A stretch of DNA of 64,000 bases from Oscillospiraceae bacterium (GCA_015067075.1 SVND01000001.1:1-64000); one strand, 5' to 3'. Shown: positions 1-10,519, counted from the first letter of the stretch. A program made the numbers and translations. Notes: a model not told the origin generated them from the letters alone.

Positions 1-45
1 GATTCCTTGTGTGTAGTTCTTAAACTTTTGTCCTTTTGTAGCCAT
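1..45 (-). CDS. N-terminal fragment of a possible IS3-type transposase/HTH protein (MATKGQKFKNYTQGI...), runs off the left edge
   Basis: ATG at 45 on minus strand preceded by TAGGAGG; peptide resembles the N-terminus of IS3/IS150 OrfA-type proteins; only 15 codons visible. Confidence 0.4.
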   Translation of the reverse strand, partial: MATKGQKFKNYTQGI

Positions 46-47
46 AA

Positions 48-100
48 CAAAAACCTCCTATGGTACCATTATACCATAAGAGGTTTTGTCTTTTTTCTTT
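48..100. promoter_or_regulatory. Inverted repeat (AAACCTC-C-TATGGTA / TACCATA-AGAGGTTT) with a TATAAT between the arms, upstream of the left-edge ORF
   Basis: Imperfect inverted repeat read directly; contains TATAAT on minus strand. Confidence 0.45.
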
Positions 101-147
101 TTTGTGAACTAAACGGGGTTCACTTCATTTTTCTCTGTCCTTTGCTT

Positions 148-1359
148 TTATTTGTAGTTTCCTGCCTCACATTCGGCAACTATATACTCAGTCACATACT
201 GTATCTGCGGTATATCTATAATTTGATGAATTTTATACTCCATTGATTCCCCGTATTTACCATCTGTGTTGCACACGATCGAAATATCATAGCATTGGTA
301 CATTTTACTTTCAGAGCACGTTAAAACATACATATCGAAGCTTGTACCCGTGTCTCGGAGCAAATTTACATTATTGCTAAAAATCTCCGTTGTAAACACT
401 TCCGATCGCGGATCTTTTAACCGATTATCCTTTGAAATTATCAACGATTCACCAGTAAAGCTGTACATTACTATGCCGGGTACACCGTTATCTGTATACA
501 CAAAAAGTGTATCGGGCACTTTATCCTTTAAACTGCTTTTGAATCGCTCTATTGCCGCAATATTATATGCTTTTACAGCAAAATCGTTATCAAAGGTAAC
601 CACGCCTCCAAGGTCAAAAATTTCCTTTGCCGTCGGAAATCCTTCTTCAAAAGGATATTTAGCGTAAAGCTTAGCTTCTCCGCTATCGCCTTCATAAATA
701 CCTGCCACGTTAACGAATTTTTCCGTTACACCCTCCTTGTAAAGCAAAGATTCATCCTTAAGCTCAACAAAATTCGCACCGTAGCTGAAAATCTCATTTC
801 TGGATGTGCTGTCAATAGGATAGTATTCGCGAAGCAAAAAAACGCCCTTTCCCTTTTGGTAATTTAAACTATCGTAAAAAAACAAATTTATCTTATCACC
901 GTCGGCATAAATATTCTCAATCTTTTTTTCAAAGCCGTATCTCTTTTTAAGCACGCCGTTTGTATAATATAAAAAGCCCGAAGCAACCGTTTCCTTGCCG
1001 TTTTTATATTCTGCATTCGTTATGAGCAAGCTGTCTTCAATCCCTCTGTTCAGATTATAAACAAACCGTTCAAGCGCCGCAAAGTTTTTTATTATCCTTT
1101 CTTTTGTTTCATAGTTATACCATTCAATAAGTGCGCCGTCTGCCTCCGCCTCGTCAAGTGTCGGCTGTTTATCATAAGGGCAATCTGTAACAGGACGAGC
1201 TTGATCAAGCCCCTCGCCTTTTTCAATATGTATGCCATTATAATAAATACGCTCATCGCGCGGTATTTCAGGTAATCCCGCAAGAGCAACGTCGCCGCCA
1301 CAGCAGGTCAAGGTTACACAAAAAAGCATAGACAGAATAATCGCAGTAATTTTTTTCAA
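148..1359 (-). CDS. Hypothetical lipoprotein
   Basis: TTG start at 1359 with GGAGTGAGG just upstream; signal peptide ending in Cys (LFCVTLTCC). Confidence 0.7.
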   Translation of the reverse strand: MKKITAIILSMLFCVTLTCCGGDVALAGLPEIPRDERIYYNGIHIEKGEGLDQARPVTDCPYDKQPTLDEAEADGALIEWYNYETKERIIKNFAALERFVYNLNRGIEDSLLITNAEYKNGKETVASGFLYYTNGVLKKRYGFEKKIENIYADGDKINLFFYDSLNYQKGKGVFLLREYYPIDSTSRNEIFSYGANFVELKDESLLYKEGVTEKFVNVAGIYEGDSGEAKLYAKYPFEEGFPTAKEIFDLGGVVTFDNDFAVKAYNIAAIERFKSSLKDKVPDTLFVYTDNGVPGIVMYSFTGESLIISKDNRLKDPRSEVFTTEIFSNNVNLLRDTGTSFDMYVLTCSESKMYQCYDISIVCNTDGKYGESMEYKIHQIIDIPQIQYVTEYIVAECEAGNYK

Positions 1360-1461
1360 AGCCCTCACTCCTTTCTTCCATTTTAACATATGTGTATTTT
1401 TTTGTCAATCTATTTGGTATATAAAGTTTAAAATTATCTTCTGTATTTTTCAGCATACTAT

Positions 1462-1499
1462 ACAGAAAAAGCAGAGATTGAGATCTCTGCTTTTTCTGT
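1462..1499 (-). terminator. Rho-independent terminator (ACAGAAAAAGCAGAGAT-TGAG-ATCTCTGCTTTTTCTGT)
   Basis: Perfect inverted repeat just downstream of the GH20 stop codon. Confidence 0.85.
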
Positions 1500-1511
1500 A
1501 ATTTAAACTCG

Positions 1512-4307
1512 TTATTTTTTCTTTCTCTTGAATATCAGCGTTGCAATTGCCGCCAATGCACCTACTGCCAATGCGCCTGCTGCAATAGTCTTCGGTATGC
1601 TGAGCAGTGATTTTTCAGTCTTATCTGAAGGTACAGCCAGCTGCGGTGCTTCCGTAGGCGTTTCTGTCGCCTCGGGCATTTGCGTAGGCGTTGCTTTTGC
1701 AGGCGGAACGTACTTTTCCATATGCATTTCAGTAATATAAAGGTATTCGCTTTGTGTATTCGGCGCCTTCACCGTCACGGATGCATATTTATATTCACCG
1801 TCCATAACAAGAAACTTTACCTTTACATTTTGCCAACCGCTCTCATCCTGCTCGGAACACTCCACGTCAAATCCGTTCACATCCATGAGCGTACCGTTTT
1901 TCTCCCTGAGCGCCGTCCCCCTGATGGAAAGGGCACCGTTACCAATCACATTGCCGTCGGACAGCTTAGCCTTCATCGTCATCTCATAAAGTCCATCCTC
2001 CGGAAAATACAGCGGAACGCTGACAAAGGTCGGAGCTTTTGCCTTATCCGTCGTTGTATAGCCAAGCTCAACAGCGCGTTTTTCGCTATACGCCAGCACG
2101 GTACCGTCTGCACCCGCCATATCTTTTACCGTAAAATACACTTCATCTGCAATGGCACTTTTTACGCGGGCATAATTTCCTCCGAGAAATTCCGTGCAAA
2201 GCTTCGGCTCACAGCTACCGTAAATTCCCCAGCAATAGCCCATTGTCATATCCTGTGCTGTAAGAGGATAAGGAAGCTGAACAGGACAAAGCTCCTTTCC
2301 GTTTATGCCCACAAGCTCAGGCGCAATATCGATATACAATCCAAGTGGATGTGATATCGCGAGCAGTGTATCATCAAGGTCGCTATAGCGGTTACGCAAA
2401 AGCCATACCTGCTTAAAATCCTCCAAAAATGCTTTGAAATCATTGTAAAGAAGCTTTGCCGCTTCGTATTCTCCGCTGTAATCCGTAAGTCCCGTATAAA
2501 GTCGGATACGCATTGCACCGTAAAGCGCGCCGCATCGGAGCATCCACGCACCGTTATACATTTCACGCCGCACATACTCACCCTGTGCTCCGTTTAGCTT
2601 CATATTTTCAACGGCATCCATAAATGCATCAGCTTCATCTACCGTCCTCTCAAGCCTTGCCAGCGCACTTTCCGCACGCTCCTGCAAAGTCGCTCCGCTT
2701 TCACGCGTCAGCATAAATTCCATGTCACTGCCGTCTGTTTGCGTATATTTTTCCTTCATCAGCCCAACTACCCAGCTGACCGCCCAGCTTTGCGTGTAAT
2801 AAGCGTTGTAGTCGGCAAGAGTTGTATAAAGCTGTGAAATTACACCCATCTCATCCTGATATACAAGCTTGGACAGATATTCATTATAGTCAAATTCCGT
2901 TTTGAGATTATTCTCATAACACCACGAAAGCCCTGCGCCGTACGTCATACCGCCGTAGGAAGCAACGAGGTGATTATGGTTGCCCCAATCTCCGAAATCG
3001 GATACCATAACACCCTGCGCTCCGTTTTCAATGCCCCAATAAATAGTCTGTTCAATATTTGTTTCCGCAAAAGACGTTCTTCCGATTATTGTGCCCCAGC
3101 TCCAACAGGCAGGCTGAACAAAAAACTTTATTCCGTTTTCCTTAAATCGCTCCGTTGTTACGGACCAATTTCTATCGGTCATGTAGCCCCAATCTGCGAT
3201 GACAAGTTGCGGCATCACCGTCGTTATTTTTTCAATTATTTCAGGGTCTTCATCGTAATAATTGTTTATCATATCAGACGCAACTATAGGTATATAGCCG
3301 CGAGCGACAACAAGGTCGTAAATTATTTTTACCTGCTCAAGATAAAGCTGTGCCTTTGTTTTTTCGGGATAAAGCCTTGCACTCTCTCCCGTACCGACCT
3401 CGTGTGGCTCGTCGCAGTTTATATGGAAATACTTCGAGTCAAAGCACGGAAGCAGATCATCAAAGGTTTTTTCAAGAAATTCCACCGTATCGGGATTAAA
3501 GAGATTAAAAGTGGAACATCCCTGTATTTCCGGTCGCTCACTAAGCGATGCAAACTGCGCAAGCTGTGTCCATCTCGTCATATGACCAAATGTGTTTTGA
3601 TTTGGAATTATCTCTATTCCTCTGAGTTTTGCATATTCTGTCAACTCGCGCATTTGTTGCGGTGTTATGGGCGTGCAGTTTTCCCAAGCTTCAGGATAGC
3701 TTTCATATGCAAAAGGAAATCCTTCGATATACATTTCAAACTGATTGAGCTTCATATCAAGCATATCGTCCAAAAGCGTTTTCAGCGTTTCCATCGTGGG
3801 AATACGGTTTCGCGATATATCTAAGAAAAACATACGTCCTGCAAGGTCAGGATGGTCGTTTTCTATGGTAAGATACGGAAGCTTAGTTCCCTTTTGCTGA
3901 ATTATCTGTTTGAGCGTGACCTCTGCATAAAGTGCTCCTGCGCTGTCACGGTGGCGGATCTGCACTCCGCTTCCATCTATTTTCAGGGAATATCCTTCGC
4001 TGTGAAGGCTTTCATCCTGCGTAAAGCTTATATCAGCCTTTTCCTCGGCAGCATCCATTGTAAGCTTCGTGTATTTCATAAGGTCGTCGGCAAGCTTTTC
4101 CAATGTAAAATCGCTTACCGCATCATTCGCCCACACCTTTGCGCTTTTAAGGTTATACACTCCCTGCTCGTAAGAAATATTTCTCGGTACGGGGTAAATT
4201 ATCAAATCATTTTCCTCCTTTTTTGCTCCGCTTTCAGCTTCTGCACTCATTGAAAAAAAGCACGCAAGCATCAGAGCCGCCATGAAAAGCGCCAACATTC
4301 TTTTCAT
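1512..4307 (-). CDS. GH20-type beta-N-acetylhexosaminidase-like surface protein with Pro/Thr linker and C-terminal membrane anchor
   Basis: Signal peptide; GH20-like (beta/alpha) barrel with HINCDEPHE catalytic Asp-Glu pair; C-terminal TM segment ending in FKRKKK. Confidence 0.75.
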   Translation of the reverse strand: MKRMLALFMAALMLACFFSMSAEAESGAKKEENDLIIYPVPRNISYEQGVYNLKSAKVWANDAVSDFTLEKLADDLMKYTKLTMDAAEEKADISFTQDESLHSEGYSLKIDGSGVQIRHRDSAGALYAEVTLKQIIQQKGTKLPYLTIENDHPDLAGRMFFLDISRNRIPTMETLKTLLDDMLDMKLNQFEMYIEGFPFAYESYPEAWENCTPITPQQMRELTEYAKLRGIEIIPNQNTFGHMTRWTQLAQFASLSERPEIQGCSTFNLFNPDTVEFLEKTFDDLLPCFDSKYFHINCDEPHEVGTGESARLYPEKTKAQLYLEQVKIIYDLVVARGYIPIVASDMINNYYDEDPEIIEKITTVMPQLVIADWGYMTDRNWSVTTERFKENGIKFFVQPACWSWGTIIGRTSFAETNIEQTIYWGIENGAQGVMVSDFGDWGNHNHLVASYGGMTYGAGLSWCYENNLKTEFDYNEYLSKLVYQDEMGVISQLYTTLADYNAYYTQSWAVSWVVGLMKEKYTQTDGSDMEFMLTRESGATLQERAESALARLERTVDEADAFMDAVENMKLNGAQGEYVRREMYNGAWMLRCGALYGAMRIRLYTGLTDYSGEYEAAKLLYNDFKAFLEDFKQVWLLRNRYSDLDDTLLAISHPLGLYIDIAPELVGINGKELCPVQLPYPLTAQDMTMGYCWGIYGSCEPKLCTEFLGGNYARVKSAIADEVYFTVKDMAGADGTVLAYSEKRAVELGYTTTDKAKAPTFVSVPLYFPEDGLYEMTMKAKLSDGNVIGNGALSIRGTALREKNGTLMDVNGFDVECSEQDESGWQNVKVKFLVMDGEYKYASVTVKAPNTQSEYLYITEMHMEKYVPPAKATPTQMPEATETPTEAPQLAVPSDKTEKSLLSIPKTIAAGALAVGALAAIATLIFKRKKK

Positions 4308-4329
4308 TGTTTTCCCCTTTTCAATTGAT

Positions 4330-4352
4330 AAAAAAGGGATCGTCCCTTTTTT
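4330..4352 (-). terminator. Rho-independent terminator (AAAAAAGGGACGATCCCTTTTTT)
   Basis: Inverted repeat plus T run downstream of the solute-binding protein stop. Confidence 0.8.
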
Positions 4353-4380
4353 GCGCGGAACAATCCCTTTTATAAGCTTT

Positions 4381-5778
4381 TTAGCCTTCCATTACCTTTG
4401 TGATGGTTTCGTCAATCTTGGGAGCAATTTCTTCGGCAACGGCAGACCAAGGTTCACCGATAAGAGGACGGAACCAGATGTCGCCCCAATACTGACCAAG
4501 CTCAAACGTTTCCCATGTATGGATAACAGGATACTTGTCAGCTGTATAGAACTCATTGTCAAGCCAATCCTGAAGCTTGTTCGTCATATTTGACTTTTCC
4601 ATAAGCTCTTCATCTGTGTAGATATCGTCTTCCGTTTCGTTGAGGAAATCGTAACGGCTTGCTGTATAAAGAGCTGCCGCACCAATGGGATTCTTTGCCT
4701 TTGCAGCCAATGTGGAGCCGCCAAAGTTTTCGCCTACATAGTACTTGTCAGCCTGCGGATCACGGGGAACGGGAAGGAATGTGACATCGTCGTTGGCAAT
4801 CATTGTCGGGAATGCCGTGCGGAACCAAAGGTATCCGACCATCATAGCGATCTTGCCTGTTGCGAAGACTTCCTTAGCATCGTTACCGTTATAGATAGTT
4901 TCGTTGTTATTAAGGTCTGCGTAGAATGTAACAGCGCGGGAAATTTCTTCGCTGAGAACGTTGTTCGTCGCAGTTCCGTCGGGATTGAGAGTTACGATCT
5001 CCTTACCCGTTGCATAGCAGAAGGAGTTGATAGCGTCGCCGCTTATACCAAGTCCATATACCTCGGGGACACCGTCACCGTCAGCATCGGAGAGCATCTG
5101 TCTGTGGATCTCGACCATGGTATCCCATGTCCAATTTCCTTCTTTATAATATTCAACGGGGCTCTTTACACCCATTTCGTCAAACAAAGCCGTGTTTATC
5201 CATACCATCGGATCCCAACGAGAGGGGTTTGTAGCAAGAGTATAGATGCCATCTTTATATTTTACTGCGTTAAGGCTGTTTTCAAGACCTGCCCAAAGAC
5301 CGATGCTGAAATCAATATAATCGCTCCAGTCAGCGCAGTAGCCCTTGTTTACAAGAGAGGGCATGAATGCATAGATAAATACATCGGGAACATCGTCGCC
5401 CATTGTCATGGCGATAAACTTCGTTACACGGTCGGATGCCGCAACGATAGTTGTTTCCCACTGAAGATTGTAGTAGTCACGAGCTGCGTTTTCGCGAGCT
5501 ATGTCAGGCTGCTCGATATCATAGTGGCAAAGATAAGTTACCTTGTTGTCTATAAAGTCAAACTTAGGCAAACGAAGGTTATCGTCTCCGTTTGCTCCGG
5601 GAGCGTCGATCCATTTGCTGTCTTCGGGATTTTCAGCCTTTGTGGGCTCGTCACCGGAAGGAGCCGTTGTGGGTGTTGTTTCATCGTCACCGGCAGTATT
5701 ACCCGTGCAAGCGGCAAATGAAAACATCATTGCTAAAACGAGAAGTAAAGAAACGAGGGAAAGCAAAGTCTTTTTCAT
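4381..5778 (-). CDS. Extracellular solute-binding lipoprotein (family 1, sugar-type)
   Basis: Lipobox (FSFAAC), Thr/Pro linker, SBP_bac_1-like sequence. Confidence 0.85.
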   Translation of the reverse strand: MKKTLLSLVSLLLVLAMMFSFAACTGNTAGDDETTPTTAPSGDEPTKAENPEDSKWIDAPGANGDDNLRLPKFDFIDNKVTYLCHYDIEQPDIARENAARDYYNLQWETTIVAASDRVTKFIAMTMGDDVPDVFIYAFMPSLVNKGYCADWSDYIDFSIGLWAGLENSLNAVKYKDGIYTLATNPSRWDPMVWINTALFDEMGVKSPVEYYKEGNWTWDTMVEIHRQMLSDADGDGVPEVYGLGISGDAINSFCYATGKEIVTLNPDGTATNNVLSEEISRAVTFYADLNNNETIYNGNDAKEVFATGKIAMMVGYLWFRTAFPTMIANDDVTFLPVPRDPQADKYYVGENFGGSTLAAKAKNPIGAAALYTASRYDFLNETEDDIYTDEELMEKSNMTNKLQDWLDNEFYTADKYPVIHTWETFELGQYWGDIWFRPLIGEPWSAVAEEIAPKIDETITKVMEG

Positions 5779-5805
5779 AGTTTTTCTCCTTTTTTTGTTT
5801 TTGTA

Positions 5806-5851
5806 TGCGATTACGCACAGTAATTATACCACTATCACCATCTAAAGTCAA
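5806..5851 (-). promoter_or_regulatory. SigA-type promoter TTGACT-17-TATAAT with TGCG-ATTA-CGCA palindrome at the predicted TSS
   Basis: Minus-strand -35 at 5846-5851, -10 at 5823-5828, palindrome 5806-5817. Confidence 0.65.
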
Positions 5852-5994
5852 GCGTTTTCCTTATATCCATGTATCACCGTTCTACTGAGTTCATCAATAT
5901 AGTTTTATTTCCTGTTTCGGTAAAAAATCTTGACACAGCTCTCTATGTGTAGTAAAATATAATAATAACTAATTATTATTTGGAGCTTTCTTTG

Positions 5995-7014
5995 ATGTAT
6001 AATATAACAATTAAAACAAAAAAACCTTACACCGTTACAGTTGGAACGGCTCTTCTTTCCAACGTGGGAAAAATGGCTGCTGAACATGTAAAGCCCTGCA
6101 AGGCAGTCATCGTTTCGGACAGCAATGTCGCCGCACTTTACGGCGAAAAGGTGCTCGCCTCCTTCCGCGATGCAGGCTTTACCTGCTCTATGTACGTTTT
6201 TGATGCAGGTGAAAAGTCAAAAAATATGACTACGCTTTCAAATATCCTAGAATTTTTTGCTGAGGAAAAGCTGTCGCGCACAGATATCGCCATTGCCCTT
6301 GGCGGAGGTGTCACCGGTGATATAACAGGCTTTGCCTCCGCTGTATATCTCCGCGGTATAAGCTACATCCAAATACCGACGACGCTCCTTGCCGCAGTTG
6401 ACTCCTCCGTCGGCGGCAAAACAGCCGTAGACCTTTGCGCAGGAAAAAATCTTGCGGGCGCATTTCATCAGCCCGTTGCCGTTTTCTGCGATTGTGACAC
6501 GTTCAGCACGCTTTCCGACGGTGTTTACGGCGAAGGTATCGCGGAGGCGCTCAAATACGGTGTAATTTGCGACGAGCAGCTTTTTGAACAGATTGCATCA
6601 AAAAGCGCGCCTATTGATAAAATAGTTGCAAAATGCGTTCAAATTAAGGGGGAGATAGTTTCCGAGGACGAATTTGACAACGGAAAACGCCAGCTTTTAA
6701 ATCTCGGTCACACCGTCGGTCACGCCATTGAAAAGCACACTCATTTCGCCGTTTCCCACGGTAACGCCGTCGCCATGGGCATGGTCGCCGTAACTCGCTA
6801 TGCGGAGCAAACGGGCTTTTGCGAAGAAGGTTGTGCCGACGTCATAGAAAAAGCGCTCACGCTATATGGTCTTCCGACAACTCTGTCATACACAAAGGAC
6901 GAGCTTATGCAGTATATCGTCTCCGACAAAAAGCGCCGCGGCTCATCTCTTACACTTGTTTTGCCTAAAAAAATCGGCGATTGCCGCCTTGTTGAAACGG
7001 AAATCCAAATATGA
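5995..7014 (+). CDS. aroB: 3-dehydroquinate synthase
   Basis: GGGVTGDITGFASAVYLRGI, PTTLLAAVDSSVGGKT motifs; GGAG upstream of ATG 5995. Confidence 0.95.
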   Translation: MYNITIKTKKPYTVTVGTALLSNVGKMAAEHVKPCKAVIVSDSNVAALYGEKVLASFRDAGFTCSMYVFDAGEKSKNMTTLSNILEFFAEEKLSRTDIAIALGGGVTGDITGFASAVYLRGISYIQIPTTLLAAVDSSVGGKTAVDLCAGKNLAGAFHQPVAVFCDCDTFSTLSDGVYGEGIAEALKYGVICDEQLFEQIASKSAPIDKIVAKCVQIKGEIVSEDEFDNGKRQLLNLGHTVGHAIEKHTHFAVSHGNAVAMGMVAVTRYAEQTGFCEEGCADVIEKALTLYGLPTTLSYTKDELMQYIVSDKKRRGSSLTLVLPKKIGDCRLVETEIQI

Positions 7015-8252
7015 ATATAACAGTTGATTGCTCAGCGGTCAGCGGTACTCTCGCCGCCATACCGTCAAAGTCCGATGCCCACCGCGCGCTTATCTGTGCC
7101 GCTTTATCGGACACACCTTGTTTCATACGCCTCAGCTCATCCTCTGCTGATATAGATGCGACAGCCGCTTGCATGAGTGCTCTCGGCGCACACATCAACA
7201 GAACTGAAAACGGTTTTGAAATAACGCCCATAAATAAAAAGCTTGATTGTACTCTCGATTGCGGTGAAAGCGGCTCTACCCTGCGTTTTCTTATGCCCGT
7301 TGCCGCGGCGCTTGGCGGAAAAACATCCTTTATCGGTCACGGCAGACTTCCTGCCCGACCCATAGATATGATTTGTGAAATGCTTGAAAGCCACGGCTGC
7401 ACCGTAAGCGATACGCACTTGCCCGCAACTGTAAGCGGCAAGCTTTGCGGCGGAACATTCCGCCTTGCGGGAAATATCAGCTCCCAGCACATTTCAGGAC
7501 TTTTGATGGCACTCCCCCTTTGCGGCGGCAGTGAAATAATTTTACAAACGCCTTTGGAAAGCGCAGGCTACGTCGATATGACCTTGCGCACCATGGCACG
7601 CTTCGGCGTTGCGGCGCGTAAAACCGATACAGGCTTTATTTGCGATGCAGGTACATACAAAGCGCCGTCCGTTTACGAGGTTGAGGGCGATTGGTCAAAC
7701 GCCGCATTCCCTCTCGCCTTGGCGGCGATAGGCGGTTCAGTAACGATGACAGGTCTTTTGCAAGACAGTGCTCAAGGTGACAAAGCCATACTTGACGTGC
7801 TTTCCTCCTTCGGTGCTTCGGTTTCGTGTGACGGCACGGCTGTCACAGTAAAAAAAGGTGCGCTTCACTGTATTGAGCTCGATATGAGCGACATACCTGA
7901 TATGCTCCCTGCGGCGGCGGCACTTGCGGCGGCGGCAGACGGTGAAACACGTTTTTATAACGCAGGAAGGCTTCGCATAAAAGAAAGCGACAGATTGAGC
8001 GCCATGTACAGCGTTTTAACAGCTCTCGGCGCAGACGTTACCGAGCTTGACGACGGTCTTATTGTTCGTGGCGGAAAACAGCTTTACGGAGCAGTTGTAA
8101 ACGGCTTTAATGACCATCGCATCGTCATGACAGCCTGCATTTTATCTAAATTATGCGCTTCTCCCATCACTATTGAGGGAAAAGAAGCGGTAAATAAATC
8201 ATATCCGTCATTTTTTGAGGATTTCGAAAGGATAGGTGGAAAAATAATATGA
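7011..8252 (+). CDS. aroA: 3-phosphoshikimate 1-carboxyvinyltransferase (EPSP synthase)
   Basis: PSKSDAHRALI, LDCGESGSTLRFLMP, KESDRL, NDHRIVM motifs; ATGA overlap with aroB. Confidence 0.95.
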   Translation: MNITVDCSAVSGTLAAIPSKSDAHRALICAALSDTPCFIRLSSSSADIDATAACMSALGAHINRTENGFEITPINKKLDCTLDCGESGSTLRFLMPVAAALGGKTSFIGHGRLPARPIDMICEMLESHGCTVSDTHLPATVSGKLCGGTFRLAGNISSQHISGLLMALPLCGGSEIILQTPLESAGYVDMTLRTMARFGVAARKTDTGFICDAGTYKAPSVYEVEGDWSNAAFPLALAAIGGSVTMTGLLQDSAQGDKAILDVLSSFGASVSCDGTAVTVKKGALHCIELDMSDIPDMLPAAAALAAAADGETRFYNAGRLRIKESDRLSAMYSVLTALGADVTELDDGLIVRGGKQLYGAVVNGFNDHRIVMTACILSKLCASPITIEGKEAVNKSYPSFFEDFERIGGKII

Positions 8253-9166
8253 ATGCACCTGATATGTCCGTTGATTTTTGCGGAATTAAATTTAAAAATC
8301 CCGTTGTAACTGCTTCAGGTACATACGGCTTCGGTCGGGAATACAATGAATTTGTTCCCCTTTCAAAGCTTGGCGGTATCTCCGTCAAGGGACTTACACT
8401 TTTACCTCGTGACGGCAACAAGCCGCCGCGTATAGCTGAAACACCGTCAGGTATACTCAACTCTGTGGGACTTCAAAATCCGGGAATACATGCTTTCATT
8501 GAAAAGGAGCTTCCTTTCCTCAAAAAGCAGAACCTTGCGATTATTGCCAACATTTCGGGGAATACTGTTGAAGACTACATGGAAATGACAGAGATAGCAT
8601 CCGACAGCGACGTTGATCTTCTTGAAATAAACATTTCCTGCCCCAACGTAAAAAGCGGCGGTATGGCTTTCGGCACAAGCACAAGTTCAGTTGAGCAGAT
8701 AACGCGCGCCGTTAAATCAAAAGCCAAAAAGCCCGTTATGATAAAGCTTTCCCCCAACGTAACCGACATAGCAGAAATAGCCCGTGCCGCGGAAGCCGCA
8801 GGCGCAGACGCCCTTTCTCTTATTAATACTCTTTTGGGAATGCGTATCAATATAAAGACACGCAAACCCATTTTAGCAAACAATATGGGAGGTCTGTCAG
8901 GTCCCGCCGTGCTCCCTATCGCCGTTCGCATGATATGGCAGGTACGCAACGCCGTATCCTTGCCCATTTGCGGTATGGGCGGCGTGGCAACGTGGGAAAA
9001 CGCTGTTGAGCTTATGCTTGCAGGTGCCTCCCTCGTCGCCGTAGGCACTGCCTGCTTTACTGATCCGCACACTCCCGAAAAGGTCATCGACGGTCTTTAC
9101 AGCTATGCCAAGGACAGCGGTATCGAGCGTATAACAGATATAGTCGGTACTGCCGTAATGAATTAA
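8249..9166 (+). CDS. pyrD: Dihydroorotate dehydrogenase (type 1B-like)
   Basis: KNPVVTASGTYGFGREY, NISCPNVK, GGLSGPAVLPIAVRM, GMGGV motifs; ATGA overlap with aroA. Confidence 0.93.
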   Translation: MNAPDMSVDFCGIKFKNPVVTASGTYGFGREYNEFVPLSKLGGISVKGLTLLPRDGNKPPRIAETPSGILNSVGLQNPGIHAFIEKELPFLKKQNLAIIANISGNTVEDYMEMTEIASDSDVDLLEINISCPNVKSGGMAFGTSTSSVEQITRAVKSKAKKPVMIKLSPNVTDIAEIARAAEAAGADALSLINTLLGMRINIKTRKPILANNMGGLSGPAVLPIAVRMIWQVRNAVSLPICGMGGVATWENAVELMLAGASLVAVGTACFTDPHTPEKVIDGLYSYAKDSGIERITDIVGTAVMN

Positions 9167-9189
9167 CTGTATTATATAAGGAGAAAATT

Positions 9190-9567
9190 ATGGCTAAATT
9201 TCGAATAGAACGGCTCAACGAAGAGATTCGCAAGGAGCTTTCCTCCCTTGTAACAACCTTGAAAGATCCACGCATCCCCCCTCTTCTCACCATAACAGCC
9301 GTTAAAACCACAAACGACCTTTCCCATGCAAAGGTCTATGTATCGGCGATGAACGCTGATATGAAGGAAGTCGTAACAGGGCTTCGTGCGGCGTCCGGCT
9401 TTTTGCGCCGTGAGCTTGCCTCACGCCTCACCGTACGCAAGGTGCCTGAGCTTCATTTTGAAAACGACACATCCTATGAGCACGGTCTTAAAATATACGC
9501 CATGCTTGACGATATAAAGCGTCAACAGCGTGAAAGGGAAGAGACGAGCCAAGAAGATGAGAACTGA
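9190..9567 (+). CDS. rbfA: Ribosome-binding factor A
   Basis: Small KH-type protein; KDPRIPPLLTITAVKTTNDLSHAKVYVS, PELHFENDTSYEHGLKI. Confidence 0.93.
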   Translation: MAKFRIERLNEEIRKELSSLVTTLKDPRIPPLLTITAVKTTNDLSHAKVYVSAMNADMKEVVTGLRAASGFLRRELASRLTVRKVPELHFENDTSYEHGLKIYAMLDDIKRQQREREETSQEDEN

Positions 9568-10519
9568 TCTTAATACAATCGCCAAACAGCTTTTAGCATC
9601 AGATAACGTGCTCATAATTTCCCATCGTGCGCCTGACGGTGACACCTTGGGCTCTGCCTTTGCGTTAAAGCACGCTCTTTCTCAGCTTGGCAAAAAATCC
9701 GTCTGCTTCTGCTCCGACGAGGTAGGCTCTTACTACGATATCATCACCGACGGTAAGTGCGTTTCCACCCTTGACGTCAGCTTTGCACCAGAGCTTATCG
9801 TTTCGGTGGACACAGCCGCGCCGCACCTTATGGGCGAAAAAGCGCAATGCTTTGCCGACCGTATTGATATAGCTATCGACCATCACGGCTCCCACGTTGA
9901 TTTTGCAAAGCTGGACTACGTTGAAACAACTGGAGCAAACTGCGAAATAATATATGAGCTTATAAAGCTGATGGGCGTTTCCCTTACGGAGCGCTGTGCC
10001 ACTGCACTTTTGGCAGGTATCGTCACCGATACGGGGTGCTTCCGCTTTACAAACACATCGGCGCAGACCATGGAAAGAGCTTCACAGCTCATTTCCGCAG
10101 ACGCACGCTTTGCCGATATCGTAAAGCGCTTTTTTGAAACCACCTCACGCACACGCTTTGAGCTTGAAAAGCTGGCTTACGAGAATATCCGCATTTATGA
10201 CGATGAAGCTGTCGCCGTTTTGCCCATATACCGCAAGGATATCCTGCGCCTTTCGGCTTTACCCACGGATTATGACGGACTTTCCGCCATACCTCGCCGT
10301 ATCGAAGGCGTTCGCGTAGGCATCACTTTGCGAGAGGAGCCCGACAAGATAAAGGTCTCCGTTCGCACCGACGGCACAATAAATTCCTCTCTTATCTGCG
10401 CCCCCTTTGGCGGCGGCGGTCACGCAGGAGCGGCAGGCTGTGAGCTTTTTTGCTCCATTGATGAAGCGGAGGAAAAAATGCGAAGCTCTGCCAAGGCTGT
10501 TCTCTCCCAAAATCAGTAA
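9557..10519 (+). CDS. nrnA: DHH/DHHA1 phosphoesterase (bifunctional oligoribonuclease/pAp phosphatase type)
   Basis: SHRAPDGDTLGSA, DHHGSH, GIVTDTGCFRFTNTSAQ, GGGGHAGAAG. Confidence 0.9.
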   Translation: MRTDLNTIAKQLLASDNVLIISHRAPDGDTLGSAFALKHALSQLGKKSVCFCSDEVGSYYDIITDGKCVSTLDVSFAPELIVSVDTAAPHLMGEKAQCFADRIDIAIDHHGSHVDFAKLDYVETTGANCEIIYELIKLMGVSLTERCATALLAGIVTDTGCFRFTNTSAQTMERASQLISADARFADIVKRFFETTSRTRFELEKLAYENIRIYDDEAVAVLPIYRKDILRLSALPTDYDGLSAIPRRIEGVRVGITLREEPDKIKVSVRTDGTINSSLICAPFGGGGHAGAAGCELFCSIDEAEEKMRSSAKAVLSQNQ

